From the NCBI RefSeq assembly GCF_014203855.1, contig NZ_JACHJV010000001.1:1302001-1366000 (forward strand): DNA of 64,000 nucleotides, written 5' to 3'. The notes below the pieces were generated by a model. That model searched no databases, was not told the DNA's origin, and saw nothing but the letters and a program-made list of their open reading frames with translations. The DNA comes from Kitasatospora kifunensis. Lineage in GTDB: Bacteria; Actinomycetota; Actinomycetes; Streptomycetales; Streptomycetaceae. The position numbers and the translations under genes are program-made. Below, one piece after another: positions 49,209 to 56,742 of this stretch (positions are counted from its first letter, which is position 1; each line of letters starts with the position of its first letter).

Positions 49209-49822
49209 GGCACGGGCTGGGCCGAGAGGTTGTACAGGTAGCGCATCAGGGCCATCAGGACGTCCCGGCTGGATTCGCGGGTCCGGGCGTCGCAGTCGAC
49301 GATCGGCACCTCCGGGGGCAGGTCCAGGGCGGCCCGCAGTTCCTCGGTCGGGTAACTCGGTGACTCGGGGAAGGTGTTGGCCGCCACGACGAAGGGCACG
49401 CCGCGCTCCTCCAGCCGCCCGATCACCTCGAAGCTGACTTCCAGCCGGCGCGTGTCGACCAGCACGACCGCGCCGAGGGCGCCCTCGAACAGGCCGTTCC
49501 ACAGGAACCAGAACCGCTCCTGCCCGGGGGTGCCGAACACGTACAGCACCAGTTCGTCGCTGATGCTGATCCGGCCGAAGTCCATCGCGACCGTGGTGGA
49601 GGTCTTGCGCTCGACCCCGGCGATGTCGTCGACGCCCGCGCTCTCCTGCGTCATCGTCTCCTCGGTGGTCAGCGGGCGGATCTCGCTCACGGAGCTGACC
49701 AGGGTCGTCTTGCCGACGCCGAAGCCGCCCACGATCACCACCTTGACCGCCATCGCGGCCGAGGCCGGGAGCAGGTCCTCGCTCGGCGGCCCCACCACCG
49801 GCTCACAGTCGCTGAAGTCCAT
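49205..49822 (-). CDS. cvnD: Conservon small GTPase
   Basis: 205 residues from ATG 49822, overlapping cvnC by 20 bases. Ras-like ATP/GTP-binding protein of the conservon type. Seen: G1 GGFGVGKTT (residues 32-40), G3 FGTPGQERFWFLW, and VAANTFPES where NKxD would be (Asn kept, the rest altered as usual in this family). Paired with CvnC and CvnB it is expected to associate with the membrane kinase-like CvnA in a complex that changes with GTP binding. Downstream it is coupled to the CYP157-like gene. Motifs are intact. Confidence 0.93.
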   Translation of the reverse strand: MDFSDCEPVVGPPSEDLLPASAAMAVKVVIVGGFGVGKTTLVSSVSEIRPLTTEETMTQESAGVDDIAGVERKTSTTVAMDFGRISISDELVLYVFGTPGQERFWFLWNGLFEGALGAVVLVDTRRLEVSFEVIGRLEERGVPFVVAANTFPESPSYPTEELRAALDLPPEVPIVDCDARTRESSRDVLMALMRYLYNLSAQPVP

Positions 49823-50162
49823 GGATCACCGCCTCCAAGAGGGCACGTTCGGGCAGGATGGCCTGCGGGATACCGGAGCGCGCCTCGATCCGTTCCTCGG
49901 CGAGGAGGTCGGCCAGCAGCACGGTGACCGCGCTCGTCGGCAGCCGCAGGTAGGCGGAGATCTCCGCGACGGAGAGCGGCGAACTGCAGATCCGCAGGAT
50001 CGCCGCGTGCTCCGGGGGCATCGTGGGCGTCGGCTCGGCGCGGGAGACGATCAGGGTGACCAGGTCGAACGTGGTCTCCTCGGCCTGACCGCTACGGCCG
50101 CGCGTGACCACGTAGACACGTTCGGGGTTGTCCTCGTCCGAGCCCTGGTCGTCTGCGCTCAC
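49803..50162 (-). CDS. cvnC: Conservon DUF742 protein, separated from cvnB by an IS element
   Basis: 119 residues from GTG 50162. DUF742 winged-helix-like protein: ERVYVVTRGRSGQ, TTFDLVTLIVSRAEPTPTMPPEHAAILRICSSPLSVAEISAYLRLPTSAVTVLLADLLAEERI. Conservon cvnB and cvnC genes normally abut or overlap. Here about 1.5 kb of a TnpB element lies between them, so ribosomes and transcripts from cvnAB may not reach cvnCD-E. The coding sequence itself seems whole. Upstream of the GTG there is no strong ribosome site (GAGTGAGGCGGTCGC), suggesting that it relied on coupling to cvnB. Confidence 0.9.
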   Translation of the reverse strand: MSADDQGSDEDNPERVYVVTRGRSGQAEETTFDLVTLIVSRAEPTPTMPPEHAAILRICSSPLSVAEISAYLRLPTSAVTVLLADLLAEERIEARSGIPQAILPERALLEAVIHGLQRL

Positions 50163-50221
50163 GCGACCGCCTCACTCGGCTCGGCAGTCGCTTCGCGCAG
50201 AACGCACCTTTCGACTGTTCG

Positions 50222-51660
50222 CTCGCTCACCTGTCTTCTCCCGGGAGGCCCCGGCCTTCAGGCTGGGGAGATGGGGGTTCCCCCACCCGGAGGGTGGGGG
50301 AAGGTCCTTGGCTCGGAGTCGCGTAGCGTCGAAGCAAGCTTCGGGGGTTCGGATGGGAGGCGCTGTCAGTGCCTCCCATTAGGTTGGTTGTGTGCATCTG
50401 CGGTACTCCTTTCGCGTCTACCCGACGACAGGTCAACGCTCGGCGCTGGCCCGGACGTTCGGGTGCGCTCGGGTGGTGTACAACGACGCTCTCGCGGCAC
50501 GGAGGGAGGCCCGGAGGGGCGGTCTGCCGTACCCGGGGAGCTGCGAGTTGCAGAAGCGGGTCATCACGGAGGCGAAGAAGTCCGCCGAGCGGGCGTGGCT
50601 GGCTTCGGTGGGTGTGGATCCGCTGATCCAGTCCTTGCGGGACCTGGACACCGCGTACCGGAACTTCTTCGACTCGGTGTCCGGCAAGCGCGCCGGCCAA
50701 CAGGTGAGCCTGCCCCGATTCAAGTCCCGCAAGGATAATCGGCAGTCGCTGCGGTTCACCCGCAACGGGTTCCGCATCCGGGGCAACGGCAAGCTGAACC
50801 TGGCGAAGGTTGGCGACGTGCGGGTGAAGTGGTCCCGTACGCTCCCGGCTGACCCGTCGTCGGTGACGATTGTGCTGGACCCCTCGGGGCGGTACCACGC
50901 CAGCTTCGTCGTGGACGTCGAGCCCGAGCATCTGCCCGAGCTTGATACCGAGGTCGGTATCGACCTTGGCCTTGCCACGTACGCCGTGCTGTCGGACGGC
51001 ACAGTGATCGACAACCCCCGCTTCCTGCGCAAGGCCGAGAAGAGGCTCAAGGCCGCGCAGCGGGAGCTGTCCCGCAAGGCCAAGAGCTCCAAGAACCGGG
51101 CCAAAGCCCGGCGCAAGGTCGCCAAAGCGCATGCCAAGGTGGCCGACACCCGCAACGACTGGCTGCACAAGCAGACGACCAGGCTGATCTGTGAGAACCA
51201 AGCGATCTACCTGGAAGACCTCAACGTGCGCGGCCTCGGACGCGGCCGCCTGGCCAAGTCCGTGCACGACGCCAGCTGGTCCGCCTTCCGCCGCATGCTC
51301 GAAGAGAAGGCGGCCCGGCGCGGGCGCACGGTCGGCATCGTCCACCGCGCCTACCCCTCCTCCCAGCTCTGCTCGAACTGTGGGCACCGCGACGGGCCAA
51401 AGCCCCTCGCGGTGCGCGAATGGGCCTGTTCGACGTGCGGCGTGCTGCATGATCGTGACCTCAACGCTGCTCGAAACATCCTGGCCGCCGGGCAGGCGGA
51501 CAGGCTAAACGCCCCCGGAGGGCCGGTCAGACCTGGTGTGGCAATCCCACACCAGGCACGGCCCGTTGAACGGGGAACCCACCTCGGCGACCTGCCACGC
51601 ACGGGTGTCCGTGCCACAGGCGCGGGAGGAATCCCCATCCCTCGGGGTGGGGAGGATGTC
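50222..51660 (+). mobile_element. IS605/IS1341-type element with tnpB only
   Basis: Approximate limits. Left end: two hairpins, the second with perfect arms TTCCCCCACCC (50278-50288) and complement (50292-50302). Right end: hairpin CCCCATCCC/GGGGTGGGG (51633-51652) followed by AGGATGTCAA, the form typical of streptomycete TnpB elements. One gene, tnpB; no tnpA is present, so movement needs a transposase in trans. It is inserted between cvnB and cvnC, opposite to their direction. Exact ends need an empty-site comparison. Confidence 0.8.
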
Positions 51661-51696
51661 AAGCGGCCGACTCGCCGTTGCGCGGCGGGGTGCTGA
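50392..51696 (+). CDS. tnpB: TnpB RNA-guided nuclease of IS605 family
   Basis: 434 residues from GTG 50392. Seen: N-terminal HLRYSFRVYPTTGQRSALARTFG (OrfB helix-turn-helix), RuvC-I Asp191 in GIDLGLATYAVL, RuvC-II Glu275 in IYLEDLNVRGL, zinc finger Cys327/Cys330/Cys346/Cys349 (CSNCGHRDG, WACSTCG) and RuvC-III Asp354 or Asp356 in HDRDLNAARNI. All catalytic residues are present. Family knowledge: TnpB cuts DNA guided by an omega-RNA copied from the 3' end of its own element, favouring retention of the element. The last about 60 residues run through the right end of the element, and the final 12 residues are encoded by host cvnB DNA read antisense, so the natural C-terminus may differ between insertions. 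Confidence 0.92.
   Translation: MHLRYSFRVYPTTGQRSALARTFGCARVVYNDALAARREARRGGLPYPGSCELQKRVITEAKKSAERAWLASVGVDPLIQSLRDLDTAYRNFFDSVSGKRAGQQVSLPRFKSRKDNRQSLRFTRNGFRIRGNGKLNLAKVGDVRVKWSRTLPADPSSVTIVLDPSGRYHASFVVDVEPEHLPELDTEVGIDLGLATYAVLSDGTVIDNPRFLRKAEKRLKAAQRELSRKAKSSKNRAKARRKVAKAHAKVADTRNDWLHKQTTRLICENQAIYLEDLNVRGLGRGRLAKSVHDASWSAFRRMLEEKAARRGRTVGIVHRAYPSSQLCSNCGHRDGPKPLAVREWACSTCGVLHDRDLNAARNILAAGQADRLNAPGGPVRPGVAIPHQARPVERGTHLGDLPRTGVRATGAGGIPIPRGGEDVKRPTRRCAAGC
51480..51660 (+). ncRNA. Predicted omega-RNA (reRNA) scaffold at right end of TnpB element
   Basis: Inferred from known TnpB systems: the 3' part of tnpB plus the right-end hairpin (51633-51652) act as guide scaffold, ending near GGATGTCAA. 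The guide would be the flanking host bases after about 51661, here the 3' end of cvnB. The 5' limit is a guess; no promoter was sought. Confidence 0.4.
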
Positions 51697-52066
51697 GGTG
51701 TTCGCCGATCCGTGCGACCAGGTCACGCATCCGCTGTCCCACCAGCCCGGCGTCGACGCCGTCGTCGGCCAGCACCGCCAGGTAGGCCCGGGCACCGGCG
51801 GCCATCAGGTAGAAGAAGCCGCCGCTCACCTCGATCACCACCAGCCGCATCCGTCCGTCACCCTCCGGGAACTCGTGTCCCACCGCGGCGGCCAGGCTCT
51901 GCAGGCCGGCGCAGGCGGCGGCCAGGCGGTCGGCGGTGTCGGTGTCGGTGCCGTGCTGGGCCATCCGCAGGCCGTCGGCCGAGAGCACGATGATGTGGCG
52001 CGTGTGCGGGACGCCGTCCGCCAAATCCTTGAGCATCCAGTCCATGTTGGTCCGCTGCTGAATCAC
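51659..52066 (-). CDS. cvnB: Conservon roadblock/LC7 protein
   Basis: 135 residues from GTG 52066, overlapping the cvnA stop (GTGA). Roadblock/LC7 (MglB-like) domain: NMDWMLKDLADGVPHTRHIIVLSADGLRMAQHG, AAACAGLQSLAAAVGHEF, MRLVVIEVSGGFFYLMAAGARAYLAVLADDGVDAGLVGQRMRDLVARIG. Such proteins regulate the partner GTPase (CvnD). The gene ends TGA at 51659-51661, exactly at the right end of the TnpB element. The last codon or codons and the stop may therefore be supplied by the element, though the length is normal for the family. Confidence 0.92.
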   Translation of the reverse strand: MIQQRTNMDWMLKDLADGVPHTRHIIVLSADGLRMAQHGTDTDTADRLAAACAGLQSLAAAVGHEFPEGDGRMRLVVIEVSGGFFYLMAAGARAYLAVLADDGVDAGLVGQRMRDLVARIGEHLSTPPRNGESAA

Positions 52067-53598
52067 TGCTCGCCTTTCCCTGCCGACTCTTCACTGGTGT
52101 GGCCCGCCGCACCGGTGGACGGCGTCTGGCCGTTCACTCCCTCGTGGAACGCCGCCAGCCAGATGCCGGGCTGTACCGGTTCCTTGGTGGGCTCGGGGGC
52201 CGTCGCGGCCTGCGCGGCGCCCATCCGGTAGGGCGCGGCGTGCCGGCGACGCTGCGGCAGGCCGTTCGGGGTTCGCTCGGTCACCACGATCTCGTCGTCG
52301 TCCCGGCATCCCCCCGGACGGGCGCCCAGGGTGGAGCCGAAGGAGGAGCGCGCGGCGAAGCCGGATGCCGCCGCCGACGCACCCCGCCGCCGCGGCCCGC
52401 CCACCGAGCGGGAGTTGCCCGTGACGCCGATGCCGTGGGCCAGGCCGGTGGCGGGCGCCGTGGTGATGTACTTCTGCGGCACGATCAGCACCGCGCGCAC
52501 ACCGCCGTAGGCGGAGGGGCGCAGCGAGACCTGGAACCCGTAGGCCTGCGCGAGCCGGCCGACCACGGCCAGGCCGAGCCTCGGGGTCTCGCCGAGGTCG
52601 TTGAGGTCGATGCCCGCCTGCGCCTCCCTGAGCATCCGCTCGGCGCGGCCCCGGCCCTCCTCGCTCAGGCTGAGGCCGCCGTCCTCGATCTCGATCGCTA
52701 TGCCGGTCTGCACCTCGGCGGCCGTCAGATGCACCTTGGTGTGCGGCGGGGAGTAGCGCGTGGCGTTGTCCAACAGCTCCGCGAGCGCATGGATGAGCGG
52801 CTCGACGCCGGGTCCGATCACGGCCACCTGGGAGACCGGGTGCAGCTCCACCCGCTGGTAGTCCAGGATGCGCGACATGGCGCCGCGCAGCACGCTGTAC
52901 AGCGGCACCGACCTGCTCCACTGGCGGCCGGGGCGGGCGCCACCGAGCACGGCGATGCTGTCCGCGAGGCGGCCGATCAGCGCGTTGCCGTGGTCCAGCG
53001 TCAACAGGTCCCCGAAGACGCGCGGGTCGTTGCCGTGCCGGTGCTCCATCTGGCGCAGGTCCTGGGCCTGCCGGTGCACGATCGCCTGAACGCGGCGGGC
53101 GATGTTGACGAACGCCCGCTGGGCGGACTCGCGCATGCCCTCCTCGTTGTCGACGGCCTCCAGGACGGTGCGCAGCACCGCGTGCCGGGCGGCCTGGAAC
53201 TCCGGGTCCACCAGCGGGTCGTAGGACTCGTACGCCCGCAGCACGTCCTCGGTGAACTCGCCGCGCTGGAGCCGGTTGACCGCCTGGGGCAGCGAGACCT
53301 TCGCCAACTGGACCGTCTCGGCCTCCTCCCGGGACAGTCGGCGGCGCAACTCGCCCTCCTGTTGGGCGTACCGCTCCTGCAGGAGGGTCAGCGCCCGCCC
53401 CCGGCGTGCCGCTTCGACGGCGACCGTGGCCACCGCCGCGGTGCCCACCACCCCGCACCAGAGGACTCCCGCGCGGGCGGCGGTGGAGACCACCGACGCG
53501 GCCACGACGGCGGCGGCCGCCATCACAACAGTGGGCAGGAGCCACACCAGAACGGGAGCGGAGCGCCGGTCTCCGGATGACGTTCCAGCACCAAGCAT
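52063..53598 (-). CDS. cvnA: Conservon sensor-kinase-like membrane protein
   Basis: 511 residues from ATG 53598, where GAGG lies 6 bases upstream; an ATG two codons earlier has no spacing to that site. Seen: two membrane segments (about residues 14-56; VLVWLLPTVVMAAAAVVAASVV and GVLWCGVVGTAAVATVAVEA) and a coiled linker (LQERYAQQEGELRRRLSREEAETVQ). A nitrate-sensor-like helical region precedes a HATPase domain with N-box ELLDNATRYSPPHTKV, EDGGLSLSEEG and GLAVVGRLAQAYG. A disordered, basic C-terminus of about 130 residues follows. A classical phospho-His box is not evident, as usual for CvnA. It heads the conservon and anchors the complex at the membrane. Confidence 0.92.
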   Translation of the reverse strand: MLGAGTSSGDRRSAPVLVWLLPTVVMAAAAVVAASVVSTAARAGVLWCGVVGTAAVATVAVEAARRGRALTLLQERYAQQEGELRRRLSREEAETVQLAKVSLPQAVNRLQRGEFTEDVLRAYESYDPLVDPEFQAARHAVLRTVLEAVDNEEGMRESAQRAFVNIARRVQAIVHRQAQDLRQMEHRHGNDPRVFGDLLTLDHGNALIGRLADSIAVLGGARPGRQWSRSVPLYSVLRGAMSRILDYQRVELHPVSQVAVIGPGVEPLIHALAELLDNATRYSPPHTKVHLTAAEVQTGIAIEIEDGGLSLSEEGRGRAERMLREAQAGIDLNDLGETPRLGLAVVGRLAQAYGFQVSLRPSAYGGVRAVLIVPQKYITTAPATGLAHGIGVTGNSRSVGGPRRRGASAAASGFAARSSFGSTLGARPGGCRDDDEIVVTERTPNGLPQRRRHAAPYRMGAAQAATAPEPTKEPVQPGIWLAAFHEGVNGQTPSTGAAGHTSEESAGKGEQ

Positions 53599-53774
53599 CA
53601 GCATCCTCAAACGGTCGAAAGAGTTACGGGGACGTAGGGGTGAGGGCCGGCTCCGGCGGCCTGCGTGCGGCGTCTGGCACGCCGCCCGATGCCCGCACCG
53701 AATCTTCACGGCCTGGCGCGATGCCTGGCACAGGAAGGGTGCGGTGGGCTGAGCCGGAAGAAGCATAGCCGGTT

Positions 53775-53789
53775 TCAGAATAATTCTGA
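53775..53789. promoter_or_regulatory. Palindrome upstream of cvnA, possible operator
   Basis: TCAGAAT-A-ATTCTGA: seven-base arms around one base, 177 bases upstream of the cvnA ATG, in the most AT-rich part of the gap. On the coding strand a -10-like TATGCT follows about 10 bases later. The regulator is unknown. Confidence 0.35.
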
Positions 53790-54181
53790 CTAAGCCTCAG
53801 AAAGCTTATTGAGCAGTCGAGTTGATACCTTCCAATCGAACGTTTCTGGCATCTCGCGGGGCACTCCTCGCAACGACTCGCAGGGTCGCGGCAAGCGCGG
53901 CGCGGCGAGCGTGCGCCCTGTCGGCCCGCGGTGGCGCCGGGAGCGGCAGTGGCACCAGGTTTGCCCCACTCGGACTTGTCGTACCGGCATCCCGGGCCGA
54001 GTTCGCTCATGCGAGGGGTCCGGGCGGGAAGTTGCCGCGCGCCGGCGCGGCGCCGTGCTAAGTGGAAGGGTTTCGGCTGCATCGCCGACCATTACCTGAA
54101 TGAATGTGAAGGCTCTCGACCACGGTTGATCGTCCGCCCGGTAGCGTGCTGTTGTCGTCCGAGGCCGCCTGCGCACCGGGT

Positions 54182-54211
54182 GTCGCCCGGTGCGACGTTT
54201 CCCCGGGAAAC
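54182..54211 (-). terminator. Double hairpin after N-acetyltransferase gene
   Basis: GTCGC/GCGAC around CCGGT (54182-54196) and GTTTCCC/GGGAAAC around one base (54197-54211), 11 bases beyond the stop codon of the minus-strand gene. Confidence 0.5.
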
Positions 54212-54221
54212 AGCTCTCCGC

Positions 54222-55049
54222 TCAGCCCGTCAGCTGGCAGTCGGGCAGCTGGTAGCCCGGCGGCGGCACGATGCCGAACTCCGATTCCAACACGCGCGCC
54301 ACCGCCCCCTGCCCCTCGATCGCGCGCTCGCGGGCCGTGCCGTCCGGACCGGTCTCGGTCAGGATCCGCCCCGCCAGCGCCAGGTGGCCGTCCGCCGAGG
54401 AGCGCAGCGCGTAGAGCCGCTGGCGGAACGGCGAACGCGGGTGAGTGGAGACGTGCCAGTTCGCCACCTCGTAGTCGGGTGCCTGGAACGGCTCCTCGGT
54501 GAAGGCGTACTGGTCCTCCCAGCCGCCGCCACGCCAGGCCTGGAGCACCCAGTTGGGCAGCGGACCGTCCTGCTGCTCCACGAGCAGACGGTGGTGGCGC
54601 CAGCCCTCCTCCCGCCGCGCGCCCGCCAGCAGCGGCAGCGGCTCCAGCAGCGCGCCGACGGCCCCGAAACCGACGTCCGCGAGGTACTCGTGCGGCTCGC
54701 CCGGCACGCCGACGGTCAGCAGCATGTGGGTCCGCGGCCGCACCTCCCCCGGCCCCGCCCCGGCCCGGACCCGGCCCATCAGCCGGGTGACCCTGAAGCC
54801 CAGCTCTTCGAGGACCGCGGCCAACAGGGTGTTCTGCTCGTAGCAGTAGCCGCCGCGCGCACTGGCCACGAGCTTGGCCTGCAACGCACCGAGGTCCAGC
54901 GGAGGGGTCGAGCCGAGCAGCACCTCCAGGTTCTCGAACGGTATACCGCAGACGTGGGCCCGGTGCAGCGAGTACAGGGTCTCCAGGGTGGCCCGGCGCT
55001 CCCCCTGCCATCCGATACGCGCGCAGTAGCGCTGGAGATCGACGGTCAT
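54222..55049 (-). CDS. nat: Arylamine N-acetyltransferase
   Basis: 275 residues from ATG 55049. The catalytic triad of the family is complete: Cys69 in RGGYCYEQN, His108 in RTHMLL and Asp125 in LADVGFG. The N-terminal helices end in HVCGIPFENLEVLLG, and the length is standard for bacterial enzymes. Reaction: acetyl transfer from acetyl-CoA to arylamines or hydrazines; cluster-borne members also form amides such as ansamycin rings. No aromatic-amine pathway is visible here, so a detoxifying or housekeeping role is likelier. The macrolactam pathway uses an alkyl beta-amine, normally cyclised by a thioesterase, so involvement is not suggested. It is 22 bases downstream of the SnoaL-like gene and probably co-transcribed. 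Confidence 0.92.
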   Translation of the reverse strand: MTVDLQRYCARIGWQGERRATLETLYSLHRAHVCGIPFENLEVLLGSTPPLDLGALQAKLVASARGGYCYEQNTLLAAVLEELGFRVTRLMGRVRAGAGPGEVRPRTHMLLTVGVPGEPHEYLADVGFGAVGALLEPLPLLAGARREEGWRHHRLLVEQQDGPLPNWVLQAWRGGGWEDQYAFTEEPFQAPDYEVANWHVSTHPRSPFRQRLYALRSSADGHLALAGRILTETGPDGTARERAIEGQGAVARVLESEFGIVPPPGYQLPDCQLTG

Positions 55050-55071
55050 ACCGTCACGGTACGCGGACCGG

Positions 55072-55599
55072 CTACCCGGTCGGTACCTTCGAGGAGTGGT
55101 GGCTGACGATCAGCCAACTGCCGCCTCGCAGCGCGTAGACGAAGGTGTAGCGGGCGTCGACCGTGGACTTGGTGCCGTCCTGGTTGGTCAGCGTGAACTG
55201 GTAGAGGCCCGTGTCGACGGCGCTGGTGGGGCCCAGCACGGTGATCACCCGCTGCTGGATCCTGCCGACCGGCTTGCTCTGCAGGAAGGTCCGGAAGTAG
55301 TCGACGATCCCGGCGCGGTCGGTGCGGATGGTGGAGAGAGTGGGCAGCAGCACGGCGTCGGGGGTGTAGAGGTCCGCGACCCGGTTCGGGTCACCGGTGG
55401 CCAGGGCCGCGTTCCACCTGTCGAACAGGGCCGCGATCTGCGCCCGACTGGGCAATTGGGTGGAAGGCTGCGCGGCACTCGCCACCGCGACGCGCGCGGC
55501 GGGAGGTGCGGCGTTGGTGCCGACCGCGTATGTCGCCCCGGTTCCCGCGACGAGCACGGCCGTGGCGACGGCGATTCCCGCGGAGTATCTGCGTACCAT
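55072..55599 (-). CDS. Exported SnoaL/SgcJ-like (NTF2 fold) protein
   Basis: 175 residues from ATG 55599 with AGGAGG 5 bases upstream. Seen: a signal peptide (RRYSAGIAVATAVLVAGTGATYAVG), then an NTF2-like domain: IAALFDRWNAALATGDPNRVADLYTPDAVLLPTLSTIRTDRAGIVDYFRTFL, PTSAVDTGLYQFTLTNQDG and DARYTFVYALRGGSWLIVSHHSS. This is the SgcJ/EcaC/DUF4440 type. Known members bind small hydrophobic molecules or act as isomerases, but the catalytic role here is unknown. Secretion is predicted from the leader. It sits upstream of the N-acetyltransferase in the same direction. Confidence 0.82.
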   Translation of the reverse strand: MVRRYSAGIAVATAVLVAGTGATYAVGTNAAPPAARVAVASAAQPSTQLPSRAQIAALFDRWNAALATGDPNRVADLYTPDAVLLPTLSTIRTDRAGIVDYFRTFLQSKPVGRIQQRVITVLGPTSAVDTGLYQFTLTNQDGTKSTVDARYTFVYALRGGSWLIVSHHSSKVPTG

Positions 55600-55749
55600 G
55601 ATCGCCTCCTGCGTGGTGGCCAAGCAGACGGATGAGCCCAGCCTCTCCCACCACGGGCGATCCGGCATGTCGAGGTTTAGGGGCCGATCCGTCGGGAACA
55701 CCGGCGGCGCGGGGTGTGGGGGCCCGTCCCCAGCACCAGCCCGCGCGCC

Positions 55750-56601
55750 TCAGGGGCGGCAGAAGAGGCTCGGGAACCGGGTGGCGACCCAGGGGCGGCG
55801 GCCCCAGGCGAGCAGGTTGCCGGTCAGCACCTCGCGGCGGGTGGTGCTGCGGCCGTAGCCGACCAGCAGGAAGGCCACCGGGTCCACCCACAGGCGGCAG
55901 TCGACCCGCTCGGCGGGGGCGGGCGGGCCGATGGCGACCGTACCCTCGGCGAACCTGACCACCAGGTCAGGGGTGCTGCGCGGGGCGCCGCGCCAGCTGA
56001 TCCGGTAGGAGACGGTGGCCGCGCGGCCGGCGTCGGTCAGCATCAACGGGAGCATCCGGGCGAAGAGTTCGGGGGCCACCACGGTGGCCTCGGCATGCCG
56101 GATGGTCCAGGGGGCGGCCACGGTGCGGGCGATGTCCAGGCCGTGGACCAGGAGTTCGCACAGGGCCAGCGCGGTGAGCGTGTCCGTCGTCCGGGTCACG
56201 CCCAGGCCGTACCACGGGGTGTAGAGGGCGGCGTCCGGCGCCAGGGGGGCGGTGGCCGCCAGGAAGGCGACGACGCCCTCCTCGATCATGGTGATCGCGG
56301 CACCGAGTTGCCCGCCAGGGGCACTGTCGGCGAGCTCCTGGACGAGGCTCGCGTTGACGGCGGCCAGGCGGATGTGGAAGTCCTGTTCGTCCGGCACGTA
56401 GCGGGCGTACTGCGCACTGTTGCCGATGGCCGCTTCGGTGAACCCCGTGAAGACATGACCGAGATGGGCCGCCACCTCGGCCACCCGCCACTGCGAGCCG
56501 GCCACCAGCGCGTCCGGATCGCTGCGCCGCAGCAGCTGGACGAGCCGGGGGCCGGTCTCGGCCAACGCCTGGCGCACTGCCGCGCGCTCGCTCTGATCCA
56601 T
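55750..56601 (-). CDS. DinB/MDMPI-family protein (maleylpyruvate isomerase-like)
   Basis: 283 residues from ATG 56601 (GGGAGG 6 bases upstream). Seen: an N-terminal four-helix metal-binding-type domain with WRVAEVAAHLGHVFTGF (His at the expected place) and a second His in LCELLVHGLDIART. A C-terminal MDMPI/SCP2-like domain of about 100 residues follows (VVAPELFARMLPLMLTDAGRAATVSYRISW, VDPVAFLLVGYGRST). Two His ligands and the aspartate near them fit mycothiol-dependent enzymes of this family. The substrate is unknown and the reaction is inferred at family level only. It is monocistronic between the SnoaL-like gene and the second LAL regulator. Confidence 0.78.
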   Translation of the reverse strand: MDQSERAAVRQALAETGPRLVQLLRRSDPDALVAGSQWRVAEVAAHLGHVFTGFTEAAIGNSAQYARYVPDEQDFHIRLAAVNASLVQELADSAPGGQLGAAITMIEEGVVAFLAATAPLAPDAALYTPWYGLGVTRTTDTLTALALCELLVHGLDIARTVAAPWTIRHAEATVVAPELFARMLPLMLTDAGRAATVSYRISWRGAPRSTPDLVVRFAEGTVAIGPPAPAERVDCRLWVDPVAFLLVGYGRSTTRREVLTGNLLAWGRRPWVATRFPSLFCRP

Positions 56602-56742
56602 AGCTGGCCTCCCTGGCAGGGAAGTTGACGCCGACGGGCGGAGTCAACGAGGGCACGCCGAGGTTCGGGGCGTCGGCAGAGCGTAGGAGCAATCGAGGCG
56701 GCCTGTCTACCTCTGCGGGCTGATGCCCGGCTCGTAGGTGAA

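Larger units (their letters stand above)
53599..54221. other. 623-base intergenic region upstream of cvnA
   Basis: No convincing gene. Open frames on both strands are Arg/Gly/Ala-rich and lack ribosome sites. A near-perfect palindrome lies at 53775-53789 within an AT-richer part (53770-53830), the likely cvnA promoter. Hairpins at 54182-54211 belong to the end of the N-acetyltransferase gene. Confidence 0.5.

Noticed and set aside
53809..54099. Possible 96-residue gene upstream of cvnA
   Set aside because: Arg/Gly/Ser-rich with no homology cue, no ribosome site, and the frame crosses the terminator hairpins of the neighbouring gene.
54222..55049. N-acetyltransferase as the macrolactam-forming enzyme (as in ansamycins)
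   Set aside because: The starter here is an alkyl beta-amino acid with a VinJ-type deprotecting enzyme, normally closed by a PKS thioesterase; the gene is 15 kb from the cluster in a different operon.
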